Source: Acetobacterium woodii
Lineage (GTDB): Bacteria > Bacillota > Clostridia > Eubacteriales > Eubacteriaceae
Assembly: GCA_016213825.1 (NCBI GenBank)
Contig: JACQZP010000009.1
Span: 101,434-165,433, forward strand
Length of the DNA stretch: 64,000 bases
Direction of reading: 5' to 3'
Part shown: positions 35,505 through 43,445 of the stretch, one piece after another
How positions within the stretch are numbered: position 1 is the first letter of the stretch
Layout of the letters: each line of letters begins with the position of its first letter
Notes under the pieces: generated by a model
The model's database searches: none
Told to the model about the DNA's origin: nothing
The model's input: the letters and a program-made list of their open reading frames with translations, nothing else
Made by a program: the position numbers and the translations under genes

Positions 35505-36242
35505 TTATTGCTCTTTTTTCTGACGATCTTCTTTGATAAATTCTGACTTTAAAAATTTGATTTGTTTGAGATAGGATACCACAGTTTTAACAACCTTTAC
35601 CTTAGTATCGTAATCATCTTCCCAGATCACCGGAATATCGTGGACTTCAATGCCCTGGCGCTCGGCTCGCAGCAGCAGCTCAACGCAATAAAACCAGCCA
35701 TTGTCCTGGCTGGAAGCAGCGATCAAGTCGTCAAAGGTCTCTTTTCGATAAAAATCAAATCCGCACAGGGCATCGGTAAATTGATTGTTAAAAACAACAT
35801 GCAAGAGTCCATTAAGGCCCCGGGAGGTAAATTCTCGGGAGGGTTTGCGCCCCTTCACAGCCGAATTTTTCATCAGCCGGGAGCCCTTAATAATTTTTAT
35901 ATCCGGCTGGTTTTCAAAAATATCCTTTACCTGTTTTAGATGATCGATATTGGTGGAAAGATCAATGTCCATATAGCCGATAATATCACAGCTGTTGTCA
36001 GCGGCGCCGGTTCGTAGGGCGACGCCCACCCCCCGTTGTGGGGTCTGGAGATAATGCACCTCGGGATGCTTTTCACATAACCGTCGGCTGATAGCCTCGG
36101 TGGCGTCAGTGGAGCCATTATCGATAATGGTCAACTGATAATCAAACAGCTTGTTTTTTTTGAGGAAAATCAGGGTTTTTAAAATCCCCTTTTCCAGTCG
36201 CCGCTCTTCGTCGAGAACGGGAAATAGTATATTTACTTTCAT
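35505..36242 (-). CDS. Family 2 glycosyltransferase (DPM1/polyprenyl-phosphate type)
   Basis: A 245-residue GT-A protein without membrane helices. NILFPVLDEERRLEKG, IIDNGSTDATE and YMDIDLSTNID (the DxD site) are visible, then the acceptor loop GSRLMKNSAVKGRKPSRE and CGFDFYRKE. This matches dolichol/polyprenyl-phosphate mannosyl- or glucosyltransferases. It sits between mtnA and repeat D. Confidence 0.88.
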   Translation of the reverse strand: MKVNILFPVLDEERRLEKGILKTLIFLKKNKLFDYQLTIIDNGSTDATEAISRRLCEKHPEVHYLQTPQRGVGVALRTGAADNSCDIIGYMDIDLSTNIDHLKQVKDIFENQPDIKIIKGSRLMKNSAVKGRKPSREFTSRGLNGLLHVVFNNQFTDALCGFDFYRKETFDDLIAASSQDNGWFYCVELLLRAERQGIEVHDIPVIWEDDYDTKVKVVKTVVSYLKQIKFLKSEFIKEDRQKKEQ

Positions 36243-36265
36243 GATTTGTCCTTTAGCTTTATTTT

Positions 36266-37297
36266 TTATTCTTTCAGCTTGGGAATATTGATGTCGTAGG
36301 GCGGATAGACCACACCCTTTTCGGTAATAATGGCGGTCACATTCTGGTGCGGAGTAACGTCAAAAGCCGGATTTTCCATGGCTACACCGTCCGGTGCCAC
36401 CTGAATCCCACAGATATGACTGATCTCCCGGCAATCCCGCTGTTCAATGACAATTTCATCACCGGATTTCATGGCAAAATCAATGGTTGAGGTCGGTGCT
36501 GCCACATACATGGGAATACCGTGGGCTTTGGCCAGCACCGAAACCGAATAGGTACCGATTTTATTGGCCACATCGCCGTTGGAAGCAATTCGATCCGCAC
36601 CCACAATGACACCGTCAATTTTGCCCTGCTTCATCATCCAGCCGGCCATGTTGTCGGTGATCAGCGTTACCGGAATGCCGTCGGCATGGAGCTCATAAGC
36701 CGTCAGTCGGGCACCCTGTAAAAAAGGCCGGGTTTCATCAGCATAAACAGAAATGTTTTTGCCAGCTTCATGGGCCGCCCGGATCACTCCTAATGCCGTC
36801 CCATAATCGGCGGTCGCCAAAGCGCCAGCGTTGCAATGAGTCAGGATGGTATCATTCGGATGGATCAGCTCGGCACCATGTTTTCCCATGTCACGGCACA
36901 TTTGAATGTCTTCGGCACAGATGTCATGGGCTTCATCCTTTAAAATCGCAACCAGTTCCACCGGTTCTTTATCGGCATTGGCTGCCATCACATCTTCCAT
37001 CCGTTTAATCGCCCAGAATAAATTCACGGCAGTGGGGCGGGTGGAAGCCAATAATTCGCAAACTTCTTTCATTTTACCATAAAAAACGTCTTTTGGCTCA
37101 TTTTCATATTCCAACGCGCCAAAATAAACACCGTAGCCAGCGGTTACCCCGATGGCCGGTGCTCCTCGAACGATCATATCCACAATGGCTTTGGCAATTT
37201 CCCGATAATCGGTATAAGCATGGACGATAAACTCGGTGGGAAGCTTGGTCTGATCAATCAGCTTCAGCTCCCCATCTTCAAAATAAACTGGTTTCAA
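36266..37297 (-). CDS. mtnA: S-methyl-5-thioribose-1-phosphate isomerase
   Basis: A 343-residue protein of the eIF2B-like isomerase family. RGAPAIGVTAGYGVY near residue 45, THCNAGALATADYGTALG near 155 and VGADRIASNGDVANKIGTY near 235 carry the catalytic Cys and Asp. With the phosphorylase gene 2 bases upstream it makes methylthioribulose-1-phosphate from methylthioadenosine. The later aerobic salvage enzymes are absent here, so an anaerobic shunt or simple detoxification is possible. Confidence 0.93.
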   Translation of the reverse strand: MKPVYFEDGELKLIDQTKLPTEFIVHAYTDYREIAKAIVDMIVRGAPAIGVTAGYGVYFGALEYENEPKDVFYGKMKEVCELLASTRPTAVNLFWAIKRMEDVMAANADKEPVELVAILKDEAHDICAEDIQMCRDMGKHGAELIHPNDTILTHCNAGALATADYGTALGVIRAAHEAGKNISVYADETRPFLQGARLTAYELHADGIPVTLITDNMAGWMMKQGKIDGVIVGADRIASNGDVANKIGTYSVSVLAKAHGIPMYVAAPTSTIDFAMKSGDEIVIEQRDCREISHICGIQVAPDGVAMENPAFDVTPHQNVTAIITEKGVVYPPYDINIPKLKE

Positions 37298-37299
37298 GC

Positions 37300-38055
37300 C
37301 TACACCTCTAATTTTTCGATGAGCTTAAAGATCAGGGCTTTTACTTTTTCTTCATTTTCTTTTAAAACTCGGATAACATCCTCATTGGTGACCGGTTTAA
37401 TATCCGGATGGCCTTCTAGCCCGGCATCATAATCGGTGGTCAGGGCAATGTTCACGACCGGTATTTCCTGTTCCAGACAGAGATAGCCTTCAGGATACTG
37501 GGTCATATTGACCACATCAGCACCCATCATGGCAAACATCCGGCTTTCGGCCACGGTTGAGAAACGGGGGCCGTTGATAACAATCACGGTGCCGCCAAAA
37601 TGAGCGGTAATCCCGCATTCCTGAGCAGCTTCCATGGCCAAAACGCGCAGATTCTGGTCATAAGGATGAGCTGAGCTGAGATGATTGACCTTCGGTTTTT
37701 CAAAAAACGTATCCTTACGGCCAGAGGTCATGTTGATAAACTGATCCGTTACCACAAAGTCGCCGGGTTTGATTTCAAATTTAAGACTGCCGACGCAGCA
37801 AGGCGAAATGATCGCTTTCACACCCAGGCTTTTTAAGGCATAGATATTGGCCCGGTAATTAATTTCTGATGGATTAAGGGTATGTTCTTTACCATGCCGT
37901 GGTAAAAAAGCCACGGTTTTATCGCCTACTTTTACCAGACTGATATCATCTGATGGCTTACCATAGGGAGTATCCACTTCAATTTTTTTTACATCTGCAC
38001 TTAATTCATAGAGACCTGAACCGCCAATAACGCCAATATCTGCTGAATAATACAT
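37300..38055 (-). CDS. mtnP: S-methyl-5'-thioadenosine phosphorylase
   Basis: A 251-residue phosphorylase. GVIGGSGLYEL at the start, PRHGKEHTLNPSEINYRANI near residue 55, and VVINGPRFSTVAESRMF with MTQYPEGYL are MTAP family motifs. It splits methylthioadenosine into adenine and methylthioribose-1-phosphate, feeding MtnA. AAGGAGA precedes the ATG; a longer reading adds 5 residues. Inosine phosphorylase activity cannot be excluded. Confidence 0.92.
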   Translation of the reverse strand: MYYSADIGVIGGSGLYELSADVKKIEVDTPYGKPSDDISLVKVGDKTVAFLPRHGKEHTLNPSEINYRANIYALKSLGVKAIISPCCVGSLKFEIKPGDFVVTDQFINMTSGRKDTFFEKPKVNHLSSAHPYDQNLRVLAMEAAQECGITAHFGGTVIVINGPRFSTVAESRMFAMMGADVVNMTQYPEGYLCLEQEIPVVNIALTTDYDAGLEGHPDIKPVTNEDVIRVLKENEEKVKALIFKLIEKLEV

Positions 38056-38098
38056 GATTCTCTCCTTCAAATTGTTTTATTTAGGTAATTTTAAATTA

Positions 38099-38230
38099 CT
38101 ACCGTGAGCTTTACGCTCAGTTTCGCACGAAACAATTGTTACACTGCACGTCGGACAGTTCTACGAACTGTTCGCCTACACGTTACACAATTGTTTGTGG
38201 AAACTGATCGCAAAGCAATAATTGTTCGAT
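38099..38230. repeat. 135-bp palindromic repeat, copy E
   Basis: A full copy whose outer arms changed together: AAACAATTGTTAC opposite GTTACACAATTGTTT, compared with AATTTTTAC and TTACAAAATT in copy B. Tip hairpin ACAGTT-CTACG-AACTGT. It lies upstream of mtnP on the minus strand. Confidence 0.9.
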
Positions 38231-38262
38231 GTTTATGCAATTCATTATCTGTTTATCTAAGT

Positions 38263-38332
38263 TGCTAACGACTGCTTTAGCGCAAATTAGATTGTGCCTG
38301 AGACGGCAAACGCTATCCCAAACACAATCTAG
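38263..38332. other. Two intergenic hairpins between repeat E and the DUF2284 gene
   Basis: TTGCTAA-CGACTGCT-TTAGCgCAA (38263-38287) and TTAGATTGTG with CACAATCTAG (38288-38332) form adjacent stems. They follow the DUF2284 stop codon on the minus strand but lack a clear T run, so they are weak as intrinsic terminators. They are not part of the 135-bp repeat. Confidence 0.5.
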
Positions 38333-38347
38333 ATCGTCAACATTATA

Positions 38348-39742
38348 TTATTCGGGTATTTTTAGAGTAGACAGCGTGGACTTTTTAACAATCGGTTCAT
38401 CGTCATCAAGAGGAGCCTTAAAGCCCAGCCATTGATATTTGGAGTCGTCCTCTTCTTCGATAATTATTTCTACCTCATCCGAACTTTCGTCTGATTCTGA
38501 AACAACTTCTTCAATGACTGTCACTTCTTCAACCGGTTCTTCAAGCTCTGAAGCGCTTTCCACCGCTTGAACGGCTTCCGCGCTTTCGGTTGGCTCCTGA
38601 ACAGCTTCAACCACCGGTACTTCTTCCCCATCCAAAATCAGTTCGGTCATTTTGGGGATCGGGCGTTTGACGATTTCATCATCGTCAAGAGACGCCTTAA
38701 AGCCCAACCATTGATATTTGGAATCGTCCTCTTCTTCAACGACTGCCACTATTTCCTCTTCCGGCTCAGGCACTGCTTGTAAGGTAACCACTTCCACCGC
38801 AACTTCTTCTGATTTTGCTTCCGGGGCGGCATCTTCGTCATAGATTTTTTCAGCTTCGACTGCTTCCGCTGTTTTTTCGGGAATCACTTCTTCTTCACCC
38901 TGAATGGTGACGGTATAGCCTTTTTTCATGGCCTCATCTTCAGGATTTTTTTCGGCTTTATAGCCAACCCAGCTTTTTTGCGGTCGATAAGGCGGTATCT
39001 CATCATCAATGATCTTGGCCTTGGCCAGAACCGCAGCGCTTCCACCGTGAATGGTTTCTTCCGGTTTGATGGTCTCTGAGGTATGAAATTCCGTCTCGGG
39101 ATTTCGTTGATCCTTCTTTTCCCAGCTTTTCTTTTTATCAGGGAAATATTTTTTCAGGATATCCTTGGGAATTTCCTCATTACATAAAATCGCCGATACC
39201 GAGGTCAGCACCTCTGGCAAACGATAGGTGTCACCCCATTGAATCGTCATACCGACTTCATATTTCAGCAGATCCGCCACATTAAAGCCTAATGACTCCA
39301 ATGAAAAACGCATCAGGCTGGGGTTGCGGCAAGGTTCATTGGTTTTTCGGGCACAGGCCATGCCCTGGGTTTCACAGATCGGGCAATTACCGGGGATCAG
39401 TCCAATGACCCCACCCACCTCGTCTTCAATTTCCAGCAGGGTTTTCCAGGTCATCACCTTAATCGCCTGGAGTTTTTCGGTACAGTAGTTTTTAACGGCC
39501 TCGGGATCACGAATATTTCTGAGATCTTCCCGGGGTACCTCCATCTGTCTGCCAATAATATGGATATATTTAAATTGTTTTAAAAAGATCGCTTCGTCAA
39601 ATGCGTAAGGGGGGCAGGACCAGTACTTGGAAAAATTTGGACATGCCTTGCAATAGCCCAGCGTTTTTTCGCGATTGAAATACTCTTCCATTAAGTACTC
39701 CACTCTTTTTGCTCCCAGGCTAAGTTTGTTTTTCAATTCCAT
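38348..39742 (-). CDS. DUF2284 metal-binding protein with an acidic repeat tail
   Basis: A 464-residue protein. Residues 1-200 match DUF2284, with Cys motifs CKACPNF, WSCPPYAFDEA, GNCPICETQGMACARK and EPCRNPSLMRFS that could hold Fe-S clusters or another metal. The remaining 260 residues are acidic and low in complexity. Two near-identical units contain DDSKYQWLGFKA followed by a P/S-LDDDE stretch, and a looser third reads PQKSWVGYKAEKNPEDEAMKK. The tail is not in ordinary DUF2284 proteins. AAGGGATG precedes the chosen ATG. Role unknown; neighbours do not explain it. Confidence 0.8.
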   Translation of the reverse strand: MELKNKLSLGAKRVEYLMEEYFNREKTLGYCKACPNFSKYWSCPPYAFDEAIFLKQFKYIHIIGRQMEVPREDLRNIRDPEAVKNYCTEKLQAIKVMTWKTLLEIEDEVGGVIGLIPGNCPICETQGMACARKTNEPCRNPSLMRFSLESLGFNVADLLKYEVGMTIQWGDTYRLPEVLTSVSAILCNEEIPKDILKKYFPDKKKSWEKKDQRNPETEFHTSETIKPEETIHGGSAAVLAKAKIIDDEIPPYRPQKSWVGYKAEKNPEDEAMKKGYTVTIQGEEEVIPEKTAEAVEAEKIYDEDAAPEAKSEEVAVEVVTLQAVPEPEEEIVAVVEEEDDSKYQWLGFKASLDDDEIVKRPIPKMTELILDGEEVPVVEAVQEPTESAEAVQAVESASELEEPVEEVTVIEEVVSESDESSDEVEIIIEEEDDSKYQWLGFKAPLDDDEPIVKKSTLSTLKIPE

Positions 39743-40022
39743 TCGTTTACATCCCTTCTCAATCAATCCGCAGATTAACCGACCAATTATGTATCATTCT
39801 TATTTAATTAATTTTTAAGATAAGTTCCCGAACCAAAGATAAAATTCACCTATTTTAGGTTCTTGCCCTATTCTACATCGATTTTCCCAATTCTTCAATT
39901 AAACTTTTTGTCCAATTCGGGTATTTTTCTCCATTTTTTACAATTAACAAAATATTATCTGTTTTTTTTGATTTATTATGTTTATAATATAATAGAGTAA
40001 TTTTTTGAAGGGAGATTAATGA

Positions 40023-40715
40023 ATGGAATATTCTCACGAAATTAAAAGAATGTGTACCGTTGGTAATAATGCAAACCACGGTTGTGCCCCAATCCCAGAG
40101 GAGGGAAAATGGGTTCAGGCAAAGGATGTCACTGACATCTCAGGTTTAACTCATGGTGTTGGCTGGTGTGCCCCTCAACAAGGCGCCTGTAAACTAACCC
40201 TTAATGTCAAGGATGGCATCATCGAGGAATGTCTGATTGAAACCATCGGTTGTTCGGGAATGACTCATTCAGCTTCGATGGCCGCTGAAATCATGCCAGG
40301 AAAAACTATTTTAGAAGCACTTAACACGGATTTAGTTTGTGATGCAATTAACACCGCGATGCGGGAATTGTTTTTACAAATCGTATATGGCCGTACCCAA
40401 ACGGCATTCTCCGAAGGCGGACTCCCGATTGGAGCCGGACTTGAAGATTTGGGTAAAGGATTAAGAAGCCAGGTTGGAACCACTTACGGCACCCTTGCCA
40501 AAGGACCTCGCTACCTTGAAATTGCCGAAGGTTATATCCAAAAATTGGCGTTAAACAAAAACGATGAGATTGTTGGTTACTCCTTCGTTCATCTTGGAAA
40601 AATGATGGAAAGTATCAATAACGGCGTTGAACCAGCAGTTGCTTTAGAAAAAGCCTCTGGTAAATATGGACAATTCGACGATGCTGTCAAATACATCGAT
40701 CCAAGAAAAGAATAG
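40023..40715 (+). CDS. Iron-sulfur scaffold-like protein paired with the GGGtGRT protein
   Basis: A 230-residue protein resembling NifU/IscU-type scaffolds in its middle: CKLTLNVKDGIIEECLIETIGCSGMTHSASMAAEIM with Cys near residues 58 and 82, given here in part. Further Cys lie in KRMCTV, NHGCAPI and GWCAPQQGAC. The match to true IscU is loose. AAGGGAG precedes the ATG, and TATAAT-like -10 boxes lie about 35 bases upstream. Only 11 bases separate it from the next gene, so the two products probably work together. Confidence 0.75.
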   Translation: MEYSHEIKRMCTVGNNANHGCAPIPEEGKWVQAKDVTDISGLTHGVGWCAPQQGACKLTLNVKDGIIEECLIETIGCSGMTHSASMAAEIMPGKTILEALNTDLVCDAINTAMRELFLQIVYGRTQTAFSEGGLPIGAGLEDLGKGLRSQVGTTYGTLAKGPRYLEIAEGYIQKLALNKNDEIVGYSFVHLGKMMESINNGVEPAVALEKASGKYGQFDDAVKYIDPRKE

Positions 40716-40726
40716 GAGGAAATCAC

Positions 40727-41725
40727 ATGGCATTATTTGAAAGTTATGAAAGAAGAATTGCTAAAATTGAAGAAGTTTTAGCTGCCAATGGCATTGCCTC
40801 TTTAGAAGAAGCAAAAGCGATTTGTGATGAAAAAGGCATTGATGTGGCTGAAATTGTTAAAAGCATTCAACCCATCTGTTTTGATAACGCCTGCTGGGCT
40901 TACACCTTAGGCGCGGCACTGGCGATTAAACGCGGTATTACCAATGCAGCCGATGCATCCGAAGTAATCGGCGAAGGCTTACAGGCTTTCTGTATTCCCG
41001 GTTCAGTTGCGGAACAGCGTAAAGTTGGTTTAGGTCACGGTAACTTAGGCGCCATGCTCTTAAGAGAAGACACCGAATGCTTTGCTTTCGTTGCCGGCCA
41101 TGAATCGTTTGCTGCTGCTGAAGGTGCCATCGGCATCGCCCGCTCAGCCAACAAGGTCCGCGTCAAACCACTGCGCGTTATCTTAAATGGTTTAGGAAAA
41201 GACGCCGCGCTGATTATTTCCCGTGTCAACGGCTTTACCTATGTTAAAACCGATTATGATTTTGCTACCGGCAAACTCAACATCGTTTCACGAACACCAT
41301 ATTCCGACGGCGAACGTGCTGCGGTTAACTGCTACGGCTGTAACGACGTGCAAGAAGGCGTAGCCATTATGCATCACGAAGGGGTTCATGTTTCCATCAC
41401 CGGAAACTCTACCAACCCGACTCGTTTCCAACACCCTGTTGCCGGAACCTATAAAAAGGAAGCCCTGGAACAAGGTAAAAAATATTTCTCCGTGGCCTCA
41501 GGCGGCGGTACCGGCCGTACCCTCCATCCTGACAATATGGGATCCGGTCCTGCTTCTTACGGAATGACCGACACCATGGGACGAATGCACTCCGACGCCC
41601 AATTCGCCGGTTCTTCATCTGTTCCCGCCCATGTTGAAATGATGGGACTGATCGGAATGGGTAACAACCCCATGGTTGGCGCAACCGTTTCTGTGGCAGT
41701 GGCGATTGAGGAAGCAAGTAAGTAG
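40727..41725 (+). CDS. GGGtGRT protein
   Basis: A 332-residue protein of a widespread but uncharacterised anaerobe family named for its motif, seen here as ASGGGTGRTLHPDNMG near residue 260. GLGHGNLGAMLL and NCYGCNDVQEGVAIMHHEGVH are other strongly patterned segments. The family usually lies beside an Fe-S scaffold-like gene, as here. AGGAGG precedes the ATG. A perfect-stem terminator follows 120 bases downstream. The reaction is unknown. Confidence 0.85.
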   Translation: MALFESYERRIAKIEEVLAANGIASLEEAKAICDEKGIDVAEIVKSIQPICFDNACWAYTLGAALAIKRGITNAADASEVIGEGLQAFCIPGSVAEQRKVGLGHGNLGAMLLREDTECFAFVAGHESFAAAEGAIGIARSANKVRVKPLRVILNGLGKDAALIISRVNGFTYVKTDYDFATGKLNIVSRTPYSDGERAAVNCYGCNDVQEGVAIMHHEGVHVSITGNSTNPTRFQHPVAGTYKKEALEQGKKYFSVASGGGTGRTLHPDNMGSGPASYGMTDTMGRMHSDAQFAGSSSVPAHVEMMGLIGMGNNPMVGATVSVAVAIEEASK

Positions 41726-41843
41726 GCTATATAGCCATCTTTCGCATTAAAACCCCATTTCAGTTAAGATAGATTTACACTGTTTTTGTTCACAATACTC
41801 AAACAATACTCGTGTAATACTCACTTACAATACTCTTTTTTAT

Positions 41844-41881
41844 AAAACAAACCCAGGCTAGAATACCTGGGTTTGTTTTTA
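41844..41881 (+). terminator. Terminator after the GGGtGRT gene
   Basis: AAAACAAACCCAGG pairs with CCTGGGTTTGTTTT, a perfect 14-base-pair stem, followed by a T run. It marks the boundary with the AT-rich accessory region. Confidence 0.9.
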
Positions 41882-42185
41882 TTCGAGTTAATTGTCAATA
41901 CTGGTTTGGAACACCTAATCCGCAGAAACTATAAAGTTGGCTGATTAATACTTTTCGTTCTTTAGTGAATTTTCGTTGTTTTCTATAGAAAAGCCATTCC
42001 CAGTTTAATTTTATTTTATCATTAATTTGGAAGGGGGGCTACTCTGACTCAAAATTATTTATAGGCTCCAGAGACTAAGGTGGAGCAAGACCCACTATCA
42101 GCTAATAGATAACTACTTTACAGACCAATTGGATTGGTGACTGCTGTAACATTTTTAATCCAAGCATTGTCAACATGATGTAATA
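41882..42185. other. Intergenic stretch at the left edge of the accessory region
   Basis: About 300 bases with no reading frame or repeat that I can identify. A short palindrome ACCAATTGGATTGGT lies near 42124, downstream of the reverse transcriptase stop codon, without a T run. Confidence 0.5.
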
Positions 42186-43226
42186 TTAAGTACTATGTTT
42201 TATAATAGCCTCTATAATCATTTCAATATTGTTAATCTTTTTTCTCAGTTGTTTAATGTTCTCTGTGTTATTATCATTTGCTTGAACTATTGAGATTATG
42301 AAAGCTCTATAACCACATAAATAATCGATTAATTGATTATTTGATGAAAAACATTTAAAACTTATATTTTCTTTCAATTTTAGATTATTTACTTCATTTA
42401 GCCAATGCTTATCTTGAAAAACAAGCGAATCAACCAAATACTTCTGTTTTTCAAAGGTTTTATCTTTCCTAAAAAAATAAATTAACTTATTAATATTCTC
42501 TAGTTTTTTTCGCGACAAATGAACGTCATTTGATATAACAAATCCACCTAAACTTATTTCATCTATTTCTATTTTTTTCTTCTTATTATTGCATGCAAAT
42601 CCATTCTCTTTTAAAATTTTCTTAATCATTGCATAAAAAAAAGTACTTTCATTAAAGTTTAACTTATCAGAGGAAAACAGCATATCATCGGCGTACCGAG
42701 TATATGTTACATTTAGTTCCTGACAGTACTTTGTAATTCTTTGATCAATTCTTCTGAAAATGAGATTTGAAACACTTGGTGATGTTATTGCACCTTGAGG
42801 TAATTTATCATCAAGTGTAACTACTTCCGAAATTTGTTCAATTACATTTATGACACTAATAAACTCGTTTAACATACTAATGATTGTATCTTTTTTTATT
42901 GAGTCAAAAAATGCACTAATATCCGCACGCAAAAAAAATTTTTTTCCGATATGTTCAACCAAATATGAATTATAGCTTTCACCACTGACAAAACCGCGTA
43001 CACAAACCGGTAATGGAATTTTTGAAAATAGATTACTATTTAAATTTTTCTGGAGACGAACCAATTGCGAGTTCTTTTTTATCGCTGAAATTACACGCAT
43101 TCCATCGTTTTTAGGAATTTCAAATGATTCGTATTGTAAATTCTTTTCTTTAATGATATTGAGCAACTGATTTCTATCGCACTTTATAACGATATTGTAA
43201 AAATAGTTTTCATCAAAAATAAACAT
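42186..43226 (-). CDS. Retron-type reverse transcriptase
   Basis: A 346-residue reverse transcriptase with the compact retron layout. Visible are RVISAIKKNSQLVRLQKNL (fingers), FFLRADISAFFDSI with the first catalytic Asp near residue 103, LPQGAITSPSVSNLIF near 142, the catalytic TRYADDMLFSS near 177-183, and SLGGFVISNDVHLSRKK (thumb, at the place of the VTG motif). There is no maturase, endonuclease or group II intron domain. GGAG precedes the ATG. A structured region with retron features lies directly upstream, and an OLD-like ATPase gene precedes that on the same strand. The DNA is visibly AT-richer than the flanking operons, suggesting transfer. It should make msDNA from the adjacent RNA. 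Confidence 0.9.
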   Translation of the reverse strand: MFIFDENYFYNIVIKCDRNQLLNIIKEKNLQYESFEIPKNDGMRVISAIKKNSQLVRLQKNLNSNLFSKIPLPVCVRGFVSGESYNSYLVEHIGKKFFLRADISAFFDSIKKDTIISMLNEFISVINVIEQISEVVTLDDKLPQGAITSPSVSNLIFRRIDQRITKYCQELNVTYTRYADDMLFSSDKLNFNESTFFYAMIKKILKENGFACNNKKKKIEIDEISLGGFVISNDVHLSRKKLENINKLIYFFRKDKTFEKQKYLVDSLVFQDKHWLNEVNNLKLKENISFKCFSSNNQLIDYLCGYRAFIISIVQANDNNTENIKQLRKKINNIEMIIEAIIKHST

Positions 43227-43254
43227 ATCTTCTCCACAATCTATAATAACTAAT

Positions 43255-43437
43255 TTGAAAGTACCTTCTTAATAATTCGGTAACGAACGCTAATTTATTT
43301 TTCAATTACTGATACGGACTAGAAAAACATAGGAAGAGTATCAGGCAAATTGCATCGTTTTTTCCTTGGCTTTCTGGCATGCTACGCCTCTCAAGGATTT
43401 CATTTTGAGTACTCTAAATGAAAATTTCTACTTTCAA
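43255..43437 (-). ncRNA. Candidate retron msr-msd RNA
   Basis: The 219-base gap between effector and reverse transcriptase has the expected retron order, read on the minus strand. First comes a1 (TTGAAAGTA, 43437-43429). Hairpin 1 is TTTCATTT/AAAATGAAA with GAGTACTC between (43423-43398). Hairpin 2 is CCTT-GGC/GCC-AAGG (43396-43364). Long hairpin 3 is CAATT-CTGATAC with GTATCAG-AATTG around a 22-base loop (43352-43303). Last comes a2 (TACTTTCAA, 43263-43255), an exact complement of a1. The RT start lies 28 bases further on. Hairpins 1-2 would be msr and hairpin 3 the msd template. A guanosine follows a1 and could be the branch point; this last is inference. Confidence 0.78.
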
Positions 43438-43445
43438 TCGTTTAT

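Noticed and set aside
42186..43226. Reverse transcriptase as part of a group II intron or diversity-generating retroelement
   Set aside because: No maturase or endonuclease domain, no intron domain V-like sequence, and no template/variable repeat pair or Avd gene was seen. The upstream a1/a2 hairpin region fits a retron better.
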